Assembly (NCBI RefSeq): GCF_012489685.1
Contig: NC_080045.1
Location: forward strand, 47,389,096 to 47,453,095
Length of the DNA: 64,000 nt
Direction: 5' to 3'
DNA from: Lotus japonicus
Lineage: Eukaryota; Streptophyta; Magnoliopsida; Fabales; Fabaceae
Position 1 is the stretch's first letter. Every line of letters starts with the position of its first letter. Under the pieces are notes generated by a model, which was not told the DNA's origin, ran no database searches, and was given only the letters and a program-made list of their open reading frames with translations. Shown here one piece after another: positions 33,716 through 46,291 of this stretch. Position numbers and translations under genes: made by a program.

Positions 33716-36700
33716 CTCGAAGACTTGTATATTTCCTCAAAACTTGGACTCGACGACACTTCTCATATTTCCAAACTAATATTGAGGCTCTAAGCTCTTA
33801 TCTAAGGATATTATTATTGCTCAAAGGATTTAGAAATTGATTAATGTCTTATGAATTTTCCGTGATAAAATAGATTTCATTTAATCTGATAATACTTCCT
33901 AAGAGTTTTCAGAGATCCCATAATCTCAAATAATTCCCTGAGAAGGTCTCGATCCATTAAAACATAACAGGGTCCGAACTCCGTTCGTCCTTTTAAACTC
34001 TCTCAAAATCTCATAAAAATTTGGCATGACCTGCCCGCAATCCTCACTCCTCAGAATCTCAGGTACAAGTGGAATAGCATAAATAAAACAGCTCAGTCAA
34101 GCATAAACAGCATATTCCAACACATCCTAAGTTAACCATGTAGCACGTAGCATGTGAATCATTTAGCACACAATATCATGGCATCAAATACTCAACAAGG
34201 TCGGCCGAAGCCTCAGAAAACAATTCAGACATTTAGCAATTAAGTGCATAACACATAAATCAAGTCGAATTTGTCGACACCTAAAGCATTCCAGCTTCCT
34301 CCTCAAAGTGTCCTTCACGCTCTTCTCCTTGTTCTCCAGGAATCTCCTCAAAAGAACCTTAAGCAAAATTCACAGAAATCAACACCAAGAGTCAGAAACT
34401 CAGCAATCAAAGAGTCCTAGGGTTACACGGTACACTACAAACTTCGTGGTACGACAATCTAACGCGTTAAGACAAGTTTTCGAAAAATCGGATTCTTCCC
34501 CCCCCCCTTGATATAGCTCTCGGCCACTTCCTTTAATTGGGAGGGTCGATTTTTCTTCGATCAAACTTGGTTCCTAGGTTAACATAAGCCGTAACTAAGA
34601 CGGTTCTAAGCTCGGAAAAATTTTCGGATCGAAAACTGATATAGGGGTAGTTTGGTCATTATTTTTAGCTCGGAATTTCAAAATTGGATTTTTGAAAAAC
34701 AAATTGGATGGAGACGTCCACAACGACGTTTATGACGACAAATCCTACTAGCACTAAGCCAGGTCGATAGATTTCAGCTTAAAGGTTGCGACTTTGCCGA
34801 AAAATGGGTATTTAAGGTAGAAATTGATCCCGGCGGCATTTCGTCGACATTTGACAAAATCTAATCCGCAGAACACGCTCAGGAGCATGCAGGGAATAAG
34901 TTTAGACACTGAAATCAGCGTATTTGAACAGTTTTTCAAAAACCTCAAAATTTCAGACTCAGAAAAAGACGTAGGAGAAGTGGACAGAAACGACGATTCG
35001 AAGGAGAGTATAGTTTACCTACCTCGAGGTCTTCGATTAGCGACGATCGGTGAAGTAAACGGGCAAGAAACGACGAAGATCCGGATTCTCTCTCTCTCTC
35101 TAGGTGCTCGCGGGTTTGGGGAGGGAAATGGGTAGTTTTTTTTTGCAAAAAATCTAATTTTCAAGCTATTTATAGGTTTTGGAAAATGCGGAAAAATGAT
35201 TTTTTTGCGATTCCGATTTTTCCTGCGCGTTCCTCTGCGCATTCTAAGATAGGTTCTGGCGACAGAATTCCATAACTCAAAACAGGATTCTTGGAATTAA
35301 ATCAAACGATACCAAATCGGTGTGAGTCGGTTTAAGTCGGTTTATCCCGAAAAACTACTTTTTGCAGTGATCGTCGGATGAGAAAACTTCCTTCTGAAGA
35401 AAGATTAGGAATGACGAGAGAAATAGGAGAGCGCGGGTGGAATCTTCATTTGAAGCTCCGAATAGAAAAAGTCTTCATCGTCTGTCGATCTTAGGTTTCT
35501 CGAACTATCAGGGATTCCGTTTCGGCAAACTTCCGAGAATTGGAATTTGACGTTCGTACCTTCCAGGATTTCGCATCGAAATAATTGTTTAAGGATGGAA
35601 AAGAGAAGTTCTAACATTTCTCTGAAGATTGTTGGAATTAGTTCCCATCGTGTCCTAAAGCGTAAATTAACTATTCACTAATACCTTTGACCTAGGATTA
35701 GGCGTATGTTAGTCGTGCTATAACTCTTATCGATTTTTTTTCGATAAATTCTTGGACTTTTCCTGAACCTTTTTCCTTCACAAATTGATCTTAATCAAAC
35801 AAACTCTTTTATTTTATTCACTTATCCAAAGCTTTAAAACTTGGGCCTTACAAATCTAAAATTTAAAAAGGTAATAAATAAAGATAGATAAAAACTATAA
35901 AAATCTACCAAATCACAATAAAAACTCATAAAATCCTGAATTAATTAAAAATCCAAAAATTCAATAAAAATATCATAAAATTAATTAGTACTCTAAAAAT
36001 AAATAATAAGATAAATTAAGATAAAATCATGAAATAAACAACCTAAATCCTAATCAAAACTAAAATTTAAAAAAGTACTAAATAAATATAGATAAAAACT
36101 ATCAATATCAAGGAAATCACAATAAAAACTCATCAAATCTTGAATTAATTAAAAATCTGAAAATTCAATAAAAATACCATAAAAATTAATTAATACTCTA
36201 AAAATAAATCAAAAATAAATTAAGATAAAATCAAGAAATAAACAACCTAAATCCTAATCAAATCTAAAATTTAAAAATGTATTTTTTTATGAGAATTAAC
36301 CAGAGAATGACAAGTGGAATTTTTTTATGAGAATTAACGTGAGAATGATACGTCACTAAGAATTAACGTGAGAATAACACGTCACTAAATCAGTCTGATA
36401 GTGCGTTGCACGGGGAATCGATAAAATCATGAAATAAACAACCTAAATCCTAATTAAATCTAAAATTTAAAAAGGTACTAAATAAATATAGATAAAAACT
36501 ATCAAAATCTAGCGAATCACAATAAAAACTCATAAAATCCAGAATTAATTAAAAATCTAAAAATTCAATAAAAATATCATAAAAATTAATTAATACTCTA
36601 AAAATAAATTAAGATAAAATCAACAAATAAAAAACCTAAATCCTAATCAAATCTAAAATTTAAAAATGTATTTTTTTATGAGAATGACACGTGGAATTTT

Positions 36701-36778
36701 TTTTAATGAGAATTAACGTGAGAATGACACGTCACTAAATATGCTTGATAGAAGTTCTTCTTTTCTAATATATATTGA

Positions 36779-38439
36779 TATTGATATTGATATTGATGTA
36801 GATTTATGGTAGGTGAATTTTAAATTACAATTAAAAATAAAAATTATGACCGCAATGTATAAATGTCGTCAGTGTGACTTAAGCAATGAGTAAAAGTGAT
36901 AGAACACATAATCAGGTGTTTTCATGATATTGAGTTGGGTGTTTAAAGTAATTTTCTTTTGCTTTCCACTCCATAAAGGGGAGCAAGTGAAGTAATGAAT
37001 AGGAACTTTCATTGATGAATGGTACTCCGAATTAGTGGCGTCATTCCAAGCTTTAAGTAGGAAAAATGCTGCTGATCCTATTTTTAGCTCTAGGGAAGGT
37101 AGTGGATAATGGACACCAACATAGATTACTTTTTGAAAAAATAAAAATTCCGGAAAGTGGGGAGAAATGTAAAGTGGTTATGGGCAGAGTTCTTCTACCA
37201 TGAGTATGATGATAATTGTTGTATGCACAAAATGTTTTTCCATAATGTATGGGTGTACTTAAATGCTTGAGATAACAAGTGATACCTACATACTTAATTT
37301 CCCTTAAAGAATGATGTGGGTTCGAATCTTGTGGATGAAAAAAACTCTAATTGAAAGAGTTAACCCCACAAAGATGTGAATGTTTTCGGCTCGAAGAGTG
37401 TTGCCTTCCACAAAAAGATATATGTCTTACACCAAAAATAATTCAGCATGTATAAAGTATTCTGGTGGTCCTTCATAAGGGGAAAAAGGAAACAAATGGT
37501 ACTAGGCAAAATATGCATCACATTACATTACACAAGCCAAAAATTGATTCAGAGCTAGTATTTAACTCTAGGGAGTTGGCCTAGTTGTTGAGAGTGCTCC
37601 CTACTTTGACTATCAACGTTCCTAGAAGCTAGAGGATAAATGTCTCACTTGAACCACCCAAAAACTGGTCCTAAGAATGAAAGGAACCAAACCATTGGGA
37701 AGGAAACTGAGGGAAGTCATAAACTCCTTTCATGTAATCATGCAACCAATCACTATTCACTAGTTTGGTCAAAAAGAAGAATGAACATGGAAATCACTTA
37801 AATATTTGCACGATGCAAATTCATATTTGTTTGTTTGATGCCATTGGCAAGCTCTTAATATGAATGCCCTTAATCACTTTAGGAAATCTGGTATAAAAGA
37901 AAACTCCAATTAGTGACTTTAAGCTAATAACAGATGCTTTGTGTTGTACACAATTGATGATTGTGTTCCCTTCTAGATTCCACAAAAAGAAAATTCCGGG
38001 CCTGATAATCAATCCCAGGGAATCGAAAAACAACGCTCCTTACTAGAAGGTGAATTCATTTCATACTTGATTGAGTGGAATTTAATTTGACTTCTCTTTT
38101 AACATCCTTTAATATATTCAAGAACTAGTTATTCAAAGATACACCAGTAATTAAATTAGCCCCTCAAAAGTTTAAATTCTAAATGATTTATTGTGCAAAT
38201 TTCAACAGGCCTTAAGGGCTATTACAATTTCCCACTTCTTCTACACTACAGTCTACAGTGCTACTTCAATATGAGCAGGAAATGTCTGAGAACGCTAAGA
38301 TGGCAACTCAGTGCGCAGAAGGCATCAAGGGGCTAAGCATCAAGGAATGTTGAGCGTGAGAGGAATGGAAAGATTAAGGAAGTGGAGGTCCTTACCACTG
38401 AGGTTGAGACTCTTAAGCAAAAGGTTGAGGGATCGAAGC
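36779..38439. other. Intergenic, no supported gene
   Basis: A short (ATTGAT)n-like stretch follows the Helitron end at 36777-36800. The remainder has scattered short frames only (the longest is about 70 codons at 37821-38033, minus, unrecognised). Confidence 0.4.
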
Positions 38440-39330
38440 CCTTTGAGGTCATTTATCTATAGTAAATCCAACTAAATTTGTTTCATAAGAAATCAGATGA
38501 TCGTTCAAGAACACCAAAGCCTCAAAGCAGTCATAATGCATGACATCCACTGAGCTCCCCGAATCAACAAACATGTGTCGTACTTTCATATTTGCAATGG
38601 TGGCTGAGATGACTTGAGTCATCATGATCCTTCCATAGTCCTTGTCGCAAAAAGTGACGATGGATTCATTCGTCCGGCCAAAAGGCTTTACAATTCCACT
38701 CTGAGCTTCAGCAATTTTCAATACTACCTAGAAATGTTTCTTACAGGAGTTAGATGAGACTCTTCCTCTTCCAGCAAAATCCCCTGCAGTTGAATTCACA
38801 AATGGTTGAACCGCTCCTTTAGTCGAGTCATCTTCTTCACAGTCCGACGAAGACATTTGACTTTCTTTTAGTTCTTCTTTGCATCATCATTTTTATCCCG
38901 ATGTGAAGAACTATCCCATCTTTGACTTCCTTGAAGAATGATTTTCCTTGCTATGTCATCTATCATCTCAGTTTTAAGGATTCCAAGACCTCCTTTTGTG
39001 TTCTTTGTCGTATTGATTCCCTCCACCATCATGCCATTTTTTCATGTCTTTTTTTAACATTCCTTCTCTAATTATTTGCTCAATTATGTCCGATCCTATG
39101 AGCTTCTATCCTGTTTTGGTTTTTCGTGTCGCCATTTTCATCCATTTGTCGCATTGGCCTAGCTAAGCTATCTTCCATATTCACATACTTCGCCGCCCTT
39201 AACTGGAATTTTGCTAGTGGTGGTGAATACTGCTTCGGAGGTATATCATTGCTAGACTGTTGCCTTCTTCGTGTTCAAGCCCTTGTGATGAGATTTGATT
39301 TCTTTCACACAGACAACGCAACAATGTACT
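38440..39330 (-). pseudogene. Decayed Ty3/gypsy gag-protease fragment
   Basis: The 90-codon frame at 38449-38721 holds the retroviral-type aspartic protease motif VDSGSSVDVMHYDCF, typical of plant Ty3/gypsy Pol. Upstream on the minus strand (to about 39330) the text reads as gag-like charged sequence ('KTEMIDDIARKIILQGSQRW') broken by stops and shifts. RT and integrase are absent. The fragment is old and inactive. It may belong to the same family as the gag remnant at 44.8-45.9 kb, with the WVD2-like gene between them. Confidence 0.6.
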
Positions 39331-39339
39331 TCAAGTGAA

Positions 39340-40245
39340 CAAGTTTAGAGTACATCTAATCTTGAAGTGGTGAGTGTAGGTTGAGTACGCAATGGTGTAT
39401 TGAATATCCAAGCGGAACACAGTGAGAAATGTACTTAAAAAAGGCACATTGTCAGCTTCTAGATTAGAGAGATAAACTCAGTCTTAGAAGAACACTCAAT
39501 GGGCAAAATGAGTAAAGCTTATATAATTAAGCGATCAAACTTGTATTTATAGATTCCAGTATGATTTGTGAATGACGCTTGACCTTAATGAAGTCATCGT
39601 GAATGACTTTCATGTCAATGGTCATGCTTGGGCAGCCTTTGAATCATTGTCTGTGCCAGCTCTGTTTTGCTCAACTGACTATTTGGCCATGATAAATCTC
39701 ACTTTAATCACCCTGGCCGGCCAACACAGAATTCACTCGGTTGTGACTTGTGAGTCCTCTAGGCCATCCAGGATCATATTTGGGCCTTATGGCCATTTGG
39801 ATCGGTCTGGACAAAAACTATTCATTACCTCCTCAATTTCTATCCTACTCCAAGTACCCCGTGTAGCATTGATAATAGGAGGGATAATAGCAATAAAATT
39901 GGCAAGAATGAAGCAGAATTACTGTTTACCATGTTTAGTAACAACATGAAACAGTCTGATCCTGGAGTTCAGGCAGACGAACAAATGCTTAAATAGCTCT
40001 TTTAAGAAAATAGGATTTCCTTTTACAAATAAGTTGAATTAAATTGCATATAAACAATTCCATTACTTACATAATGCACACAGCAGCAAGTGCATATAAG
40101 TTAAAAGAGGAAACAAAGTGAAACATGCTTCATAATACTTGTGAGAAACAAGACCACAATCCCCAGAGACTCATAAATTAAAATTAAAATAAGTGAAACA
40201 CAAATCTCACTGAAAACTTCACGGGCTGTTGTTCTCCAGGTCTGC
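39340..40245. other. Possible gypsy LTR remnant and 3' flank of the WVD2-like gene
   Basis: On the minus strand the TATA-like 'tctataaatacaag' (near 39545-39558) and its position next to the gag/protease remnant suggest an LTR piece. A 125-codon plus frame (39572-39949) is unrecognised. The part from about 40000 to 40245 is AT-rich and likely contains the 3' UTR of the gene ending at 40246. Confidence 0.3.
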
Positions 40246-42345
40246 TTATCCAGTTACTTTGATCACATTTACGTCTTGAGTGTGATTGGCCTTGTTGTTG
40301 AGGTCATATGTGCTGCTTTCATCATTTACATCACTCCTACCATAGTCGTTGGTCTTCAGTGTGTGATGCTTTTGTTGAGCAACAGCTTTTTTCTCCTTGT
40401 CCCCTTCACCTAACTTAATTGCACCATTGTTGCTCTTTCGCCGGCCCAGCTTTGGAGATTTCGCACGTGTAGGTGGAGGCTGGCCCAGGCAAGTTACACA
40501 ATTTTTGTCATGCCCACAATTTAAAAAATATCTTTACTAGTAACAACTTGATCAGAATATGCTGCTTTCAAGTGTCTGGTGATGAAATTTTCGTTGAGAG
40601 CTTAACATGGAACTTTTTTGTTTTTCTGATTAAACTGAATCTCATACAAGATACTGCTGAAGGTACAAGATTAGCACATACCTTCTTCAATTCAACCTTA
40701 GGCGGAGGCCCCTCATGGTAAAAGGTAGGCATAGGGCTTGCTTTGAACGTTAAACTCTTCCTCAACTGTTTGATAGCTTCCTCCATCTCTTCCTTCAATG
40801 TTTCGAAATTATGAAGAAAATAGAGTAAGAAATTAGAAAACTAATAATCCAGATTTATAAGGAGAAAAGAAGAAACATAATGATAATGTCATTCTTGTTT
40901 TGAAGATACTTGAGAAGGTGCGGTACCTTAGTCCTTGTTTCATTTTGATTCTTCTCAGCTTCCATAGCTTGGTGCTTTTCCTCTAATTTCGAATAAAACT
41001 ATCGTGCAAAAAAAGGGGCGGCATGCACCAATCAATTTGGGGAAGAAAAATTTATCCAAAGCTAATTAATACACCAGTTGTTACCTCCTTCCTTTTTTCT
41101 GCACGTTCAGTGGACCGAAACAGTGGAGCAGAAGCAACAGTAGCCCTGGACTTGAATGACTGCACAGAAGCTGCACCTCTTTACATGGTCAAGGAGTAAT
41201 ATCAAATTTGAATTCTAAGAGGAAGTAGAAGAACCATTGCCAAAATAAGAAAAGTCATGAGATAAGAATTTGACGCTCTTCAACTGCAGGGTTTAAAGAG
41301 GATACATAGAAGTAATCGAACAAGAATCGTCCTCATCAGCATGCTTACTGCTATCAGGTCGCAACGGCTTTCTTGAATCTAAAGGTGATTTCAACTGCAA
41401 GGCGAAAACAGTCAAAACAAAAGCTTCAAGACTAACTGCAAGTACATTGTAACAAATTAATCATAAAAGTTTCAGCAATGGACTAGACAATGAAACAGAT
41501 AATTCAAAATCATTTTCTTTAAATTGAAATTTTGTAGAGGTCCTTATAAGTTGGTTATGTTACGAATCTGAAGAATGTCTTGAGCGGGTCGGCATCAAAA
41601 CCTTAAGCTATCTTGTTTGGAACTAAGGATGAATGCACAAGAGTATCACATCTAAAACCTTGAAGCTTTTCTTCTCTGACCATATATTTTATTTATAGGA
41701 ACACTGATAGAAGGGTTGTTCTTTAAACCTTCCAAGAATATAAAGACATCAAAATAATTAAAGGAGGAAGCAAATTGCATATACCTGATTCTGCTTGAGT
41801 ATATTGGGAGATAGCACATTTTTTCGATTAAATGATTTTCTCGCATTACTACCCATGTTATCTTGTTCAAAAGTAGGACGTGCTACACCAGTGGCACGCT
41901 TCTCAGTTGCTAGAGAAAATGGTTGTGGAACTGTGGGCCTGACTTGAACACCACCTGCCTTCCTACTATGAAGATTCCCAGCAGAAGGTCTAGATCCATG
42001 CTTCCCAGTATCTTGTGGCTTGTGATTACCTCTTGTTTTATGAGATTTTGAACTTTTCTCACTGATGACACCCTCAAAATCTGAGGGCAACTTCTCGCGT
42101 GTTTCAATAGTAGAGACATTGGAGGTCTTAACAGAAACTTCTGTTGTACATTCCTTCACCTCATATTCCTTTGTGCTCTCCTCTGAACTATGATGTTCAG
42201 TATTCTCATTGAAATGTTCATAAGACTCTGTAATATTGTGATGATCAGCACTTTCATGACCTAAATCACGGGAAATGCCATCGGAATAGACTATGACACT
42301 ATCTGGCTCCTTGATGATACAGATATCGGAATCTTCTGTTCCCAT
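40246..42345 (-). CDS. WDL: WVD2-LIKE (WDL) TPX2-domain microtubule-associated protein
   Basis: Six coding exons, read in order on the minus strand: 42345-41785, 41394-41306, 41178-41085, 40998-40927, 40792-40682 and 40479-40246. Lengths 561, 89, 94, 72, 111 and 234 sum to 1161, giving 386 aa with all borders GT/AG. The N-terminus (1-187) is variable, acidic then basic, starting [16 protein letters not shown]. The TPX2 C-terminal domain spans about 237-309, from '[14 protein letters not shown]' through the KLEEK motif (252-256) and '[13 protein letters not shown]' to '[14 protein letters not shown]'. It is followed by '[14 protein letters not shown]', standard for the family. WVD2/WDL proteins bind cortical microtubules and shape anisotropic cell growth. 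The exon 3 acceptor (41178) is the least certain border. The gene looks intact; paralogue identity cannot be fixed. Confidence 0.9.
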
Positions 42346-43890
42346 TGCACTACAACAAAGAAATTTCAAAACAAGTTAGTCATACAGTTTAGTCTTTTCT
42401 TTTACAAATACTATGTAAAACAGTAAATGAATGTGAAGTGGAGAAGTTGGGATTTACATATATGTGGGAAGAAAGATAAGAAAATAAGAGGTAACACAAT
42501 TGAGCAATTTTCACTACAACTGAACAAAGATACAAGCTCTGCTATTTATAGCTAAGAGTAACAACTGAAAGTGTAACAAACACGCGTAACTAACATGCCA
42601 GGTCATTATCCAGCTGTATAGACAGTTATTCAACTACTGAAAAAGAAAAGAAGAGTAAACTAAGCTACATTTACTATTCTGCAGTAGCCTTTGATTCTTG
42701 TGAAAATTTTCATTAAATTTGCCAACTACACCAGTTCTGTTATCTTTCTGTCACTAGAATAAAAACAGCTGATTCTGATACTCACATATAAAACTCTTGC
42801 ACCAAGCATGCCTAAATATAATAAATTTAATTAGCTCAAGACAAATTCCAAAAGTAGGGAAGCATAAGTGATTTATTTAACATAAATCATAAAGGAATAG
42901 AATATCAATGGTCTACCTAACTCAAAAGAAGCCAAGGAACTCAAAAGAAAAACTAAACGCCTAAAACACATAAAAGGAAAGCTATCAGATTAGTTGGCAT
43001 GGAATCAATGATTAAGACTAATAATTGAAAATCAACAACAACTGCATGATTAGCCAACAAGACATCATATGCCAGAGACAAAGAAGAGTCTTAGCAGGAA
43101 TAATAATAATAATAATAAGATGCCCTTCATCCATGAAATGGTATAACCAAGTGGATAATCTCACAGAACACAATGGTTTGAAGAAACACAGACAGGTAGA
43201 ATTTTCTCAAGCAGTGAAAATCTATTTACAGACCAATAAATTCAATTCAACATATAAATCACACACATCAGGAGCATCTAAATTAAGCTAAATCCCAAAT
43301 GCAAAATGAAAGATTGTAAAGCTTAAATCCCCAAGGGATGGATTATTTTTCTATCCAAGGATCCAAACCATGCAAAAAGCTGTAAACACAAAAATGCTTC
43401 CAACTTCCAAAGAACCAAAAAAAATCAAACTTTGAACCATTTCTGTACTTAATAACAGAAAAAGTAAATAGAAAATAATAGATTTCAAGTTCTCAACATA
43501 CAAAAACATTTATCTTCTTCTTCCTCAACCCCCTAATTCACATTTTCTCAGTAAGTAACAACACCTTCACTTTTAGATTTTTCCCATCAACCAAACAGAA
43601 CACCATGACAAAAAAAAAAATTCATCCCAATGGGTCAATGGCACATAACAAAAATAGAACATAACTCATCAAATTAAGTAATAAAAAAAATCAAATGCTG
43701 ATAAAAAAAAAAAACACACAAGACAGATCTGAGAAATAAAGAAGGTGCATTTTGATGCATTGATAAGAAAAGGGGGAGAAGAATGAAGAATGAAGAATGA
43801 CTCACGTTTAGAGTTGGATCTGGAAGGAAAGAAATGATTGTCACTGTGCGTGTGTTTCTGAGTTTGTGTTGTGTGTTTTGGAGTTTTGTT
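42346..43890 (-). promoter_or_regulatory. 5' UTR with long leader intron of the WDL gene
   Basis: Four bases upstream of the ATG is a good acceptor ('tttctttgttgtag' then 'tgcaATGGG'). About 1.45 kb further out, a strong donor 'aaac/gtgagt' lies near 43805 on the minus strand, preceded by a leader to about 43890. So the 5' UTR is split by an intron of about 1450 bp, a common arrangement in plant cytoskeletal genes that often boosts expression. Borders are inferred from splice signals only. Confidence 0.6.
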
Positions 43891-44272
43891 TTGTTGTCGC
43901 GCGGCGTTTTATATTCTGACTCGTCGGTCACCTGCCGTTTATTCACGCTGTTAAATTATTGCATTGCACTTTTCCCAAGTTTTTAAATTTGAACATATCA
44001 TCCGCGTTCTCTGAGTAAAATAATTTCAACTTTAGTTTAAGTTGTATTTTTATAACATCTTCCCAATCAGAATATTAAAAAAGATAGTCACTTTCCCATT
44101 AATGACTTTGAATGCTCATTTCAAAGTTCTGTTTGCTTCTAATTCAAATTTTTCATTCAAATTGGAGAGAAACAACATCTTTTTCATTTTTGGTTCATGT
44201 AGAATATCCATAGTTTAACTTCAAGATGTAACAAAAAAAATAGTTTAACTTCAACAGTTAGAGTTAGAGTTA

Positions 44273-44511
44273 GGTCATGTTTGGAAGAGTTTATTTGAGC
44301 TTATCTGATAGCATGAACTTTTATGTCAGTGTTTAGGAGAGCTTGTGCAAATTGAGCTTATTTTCATAAGCTGCTCAGGATAGCTTATGAAAAAAGCTTA
44401 TGCTTATATATAACTTATTTACAATTTATTTCAATATTTTTTTTAAAATAGCTTATGAATAAGCGCTTATGACTATAAGCGCTTAATTAAGCTGTTTTTC
44501 CAAACGAGGTC
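44273..44511. mobile_element. Tourist-like MITE (239 bp), TSD TTA
   Basis: The ends 'ggtcatgtttgga' and 'tccaaacgaggtc' are inverted, and the 3-base TTA is duplicated on both sides (44270-44272 and 44512-44514), as for PIF/Harbinger MITEs. The body, full of 'agcttat' and 'ataagc' words, is an inverted-orientation relative of the element at 59041-59326. Confidence 0.75.
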
Positions 44512-44873
44512 TTATGCTTAATTGGCCTCGTTTCAACAATCCTAGTTTCTTTGCACTTAATCGACCGCTGAATAAATTTATCGAAATCTAGTCATATATG
44601 TCACCTTGTTTCTCTGGTTAGCCATGTGCTCCTTCATGAGGACATGCGTTGATGGCTGGCTGGCAAATGGTTTTTCCTTAGTCGTAGGGAACTCTAGCCG
44701 ATTGAGCATATTCTTTTTATTGGCTCAAGAGCATAACATGAGATTGAACTTCTCCCTTTCTAAACCATTTCTTAGTGAAAGATGGTTTTCCCTCAAAGGT
44801 TACCATATATGAGGCAGTAGTGGAGAAAGGGCTATATCGGCCTTCATTTCTACTTGAGCATTACCAATTATTT

Positions 44874-45897
44874 TCAATTGTCCGTCTTTGATGGCCTTCT
44901 GAATGACATCCTTACAAACCGCATAATTGACAGTGTTGTGACTGTAGGAATTATGCCACTTGGAGTTTTTCTTTCTCTTAAGCTCTTCAGCTGAATAGAT
45001 TGTATGACCGCTTGGCAGTCTAACTTGTTGGTCCTTCCAAAGTGAGTCGAATATTGGGTCATCTCAGGATATGTCAAATACATATTCCCCTCGACTGTTT
45101 GCCTCTTTACCCTTTGGGAGTCTCAATGCTGTACAAAAGTAGGTCTTTCCCCTCAAAAGTTATGCAGCCATGATGATATCCACACATGGATCCTTAACTG
45201 CTTCATCTGCAACCTCATCATCAATGTTAGAGATTAAGTGGGGTCTTTTTCCCACTTTGTTTGATTGCTTCATTTCTTTCTCTTTGATGAAAGACTCGAT
45301 ACGTGAGGACTTAGCTGCAAGTCGGGCCAAATCGTTGCATTATTGAGCAATCAATTTGTCATTTAACTGGGGGTGCATGTTCTTTGTGGCTATGTGAGCA
45401 TACTCAGCCTCAGGAAACCACACCCGGCATCGTCTCCTCAGCCTCCTGAACCTTTTCAGGTAGTTACTAACCAATTCGTTAGCCCTTTGCTTAATGGACA
45501 CCAGATCAGCTACTGAATTATCACTATATGGCCTGTAAAACCTATCATGGAATCTCATTTTCACTTCTGCCCTATTTTGCACGAAATTTGGAGGCAAGGA
45601 GGAATATCAGCTAAAAGTTTCCCTTGTGAGAGAAATCGGAAAAGCAGTAGCTTATAAAATTCATTTCGAATTGCCTCCCTGCATTGAGTCTTTAATCGAC
45701 CAATGTGTTCCATTGTGGATATTTCATCTTCGCTTGAGAAGGTGGTGAAATCAGGGACTTCAAACCCCCTCGGCAAAGGTATTGTCCGATCTACCCATTC
45801 AGGGCACAACTTCTGATAAATGGGTCTATCGATTGGTCGGAACTGAATGCTAAAATGCCCTCTGATCGCATCGGCAATCATGTTTGAGTTTATGAAA
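44874..45897 (-). pseudogene. Decayed Ty3/gypsy gag gene
   Basis: On the minus strand the frames at 45561-45881 ('RGFEVPDFTTFSSEDE'), 45340-45597 ('FHDRFYRPYSDNSVADL' and 'NELVSNYLKRFRRLRRRC') and 44874-45083 follow each other but are in different frames. The middle one has the classic retrotransposon Gag (PF03732-type) pattern. The gene is split by at least two indels or stops and is not functional. Protease/RT sequence does not continue to the left, where the MITE and the WDL promoter begin. Confidence 0.75.
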
Positions 45898-46273
45898 TTT
45901 GGTCCCGTAGGATCTCCAACATTCAGCTTGTTCTCATGGTGTCCAAACTCTTGCAGGTTAGGCGACTACGAATGGTATTATCGGCCTCATTTGTGGAGGA
46001 GTTTGATATTGAAGAGCTAGTGGAATATGTTTCTCGTGGAACGGTTGTTCAAGTACACTTCCATAGTCCAAATTGTTGGTAAGTGTCCATTTCTAGGCAT
46101 TATCTTTGTCGATCTAGGGAAGAACGTTAGCACATGCGGCTTCGACTACCATGGGACCACACCAACGAATTTCCTCTAGTTATCAAAGTGTTATTTTGCG
46201 TCCTTACCTCAGTTGCATACGTCAACTTAGGTCGTGAGATGGAGCTGAGAATTTCTCAATAGCAAGACAAGTC

Positions 46274-46291
46274 CCACTGGATGTGCCAATT
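46274..46291 (-). other. Primer-binding site of the decayed gypsy element
   Basis: On the minus strand 'ttggcacatccagtggga' follows the LTR end 'ccaaca'. This resembles the TGGCACGCCCAGTGGGAC context that follows the LTR in many plant gypsy elements, with changes consistent with decay. Confidence 0.5.

Larger units (their letters stand above)
31920..35852. mobile_element. 3.9 kb TG...CA insertion, probable giant solo LTR (TSD AATCT)
   Basis: It starts TGTAACACCCCGATTTC and ends TTGGGCCTTACA, with AATCT duplicated on both sides (31915-31919 and 35853-35857). The surrounding AT repeat is contiguous when it is removed. No internal copy of the ends was found, so it is not an LTR pair with an interior; the simplest reading is a solo LTR of a long-LTR Ty3/gypsy family (Tekay/Del or Ogre-like are known for LTRs of this size). 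It holds a 177-codon frame, a tandem duplication and an 11-base C run near 34498. Orientation is unresolved because both ends are compatible with an LTR start. Confidence 0.65.
31151..36778 (-). mobile_element. AT-rich Helitron-like element C, split by a 3.9 kb insertion
   Basis: On the minus strand the 5' end TCAATATATATTAG is at 36778 and the 3' end at 31151 with 'cccgtgcaacgcactgg' and 'aaataaacactag'. Removing the TG...CA insertion (31920-35852) and its duplicated AATCT restores the standard repeat text 'cctaatcaaatctaaaatt'. About 1.7 kb of element remains, mostly ~220 bp AT units. A second hairpin motif at 36394-36415 ('gtgcgttgcacgggg') suggests that two copies are nested or tandem. 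Confidence 0.5.

Noticed and set aside
39572..39949. 125-codon plus frame
   Set aside because: No motif; lies in probable LTR sequence next to a gypsy remnant.
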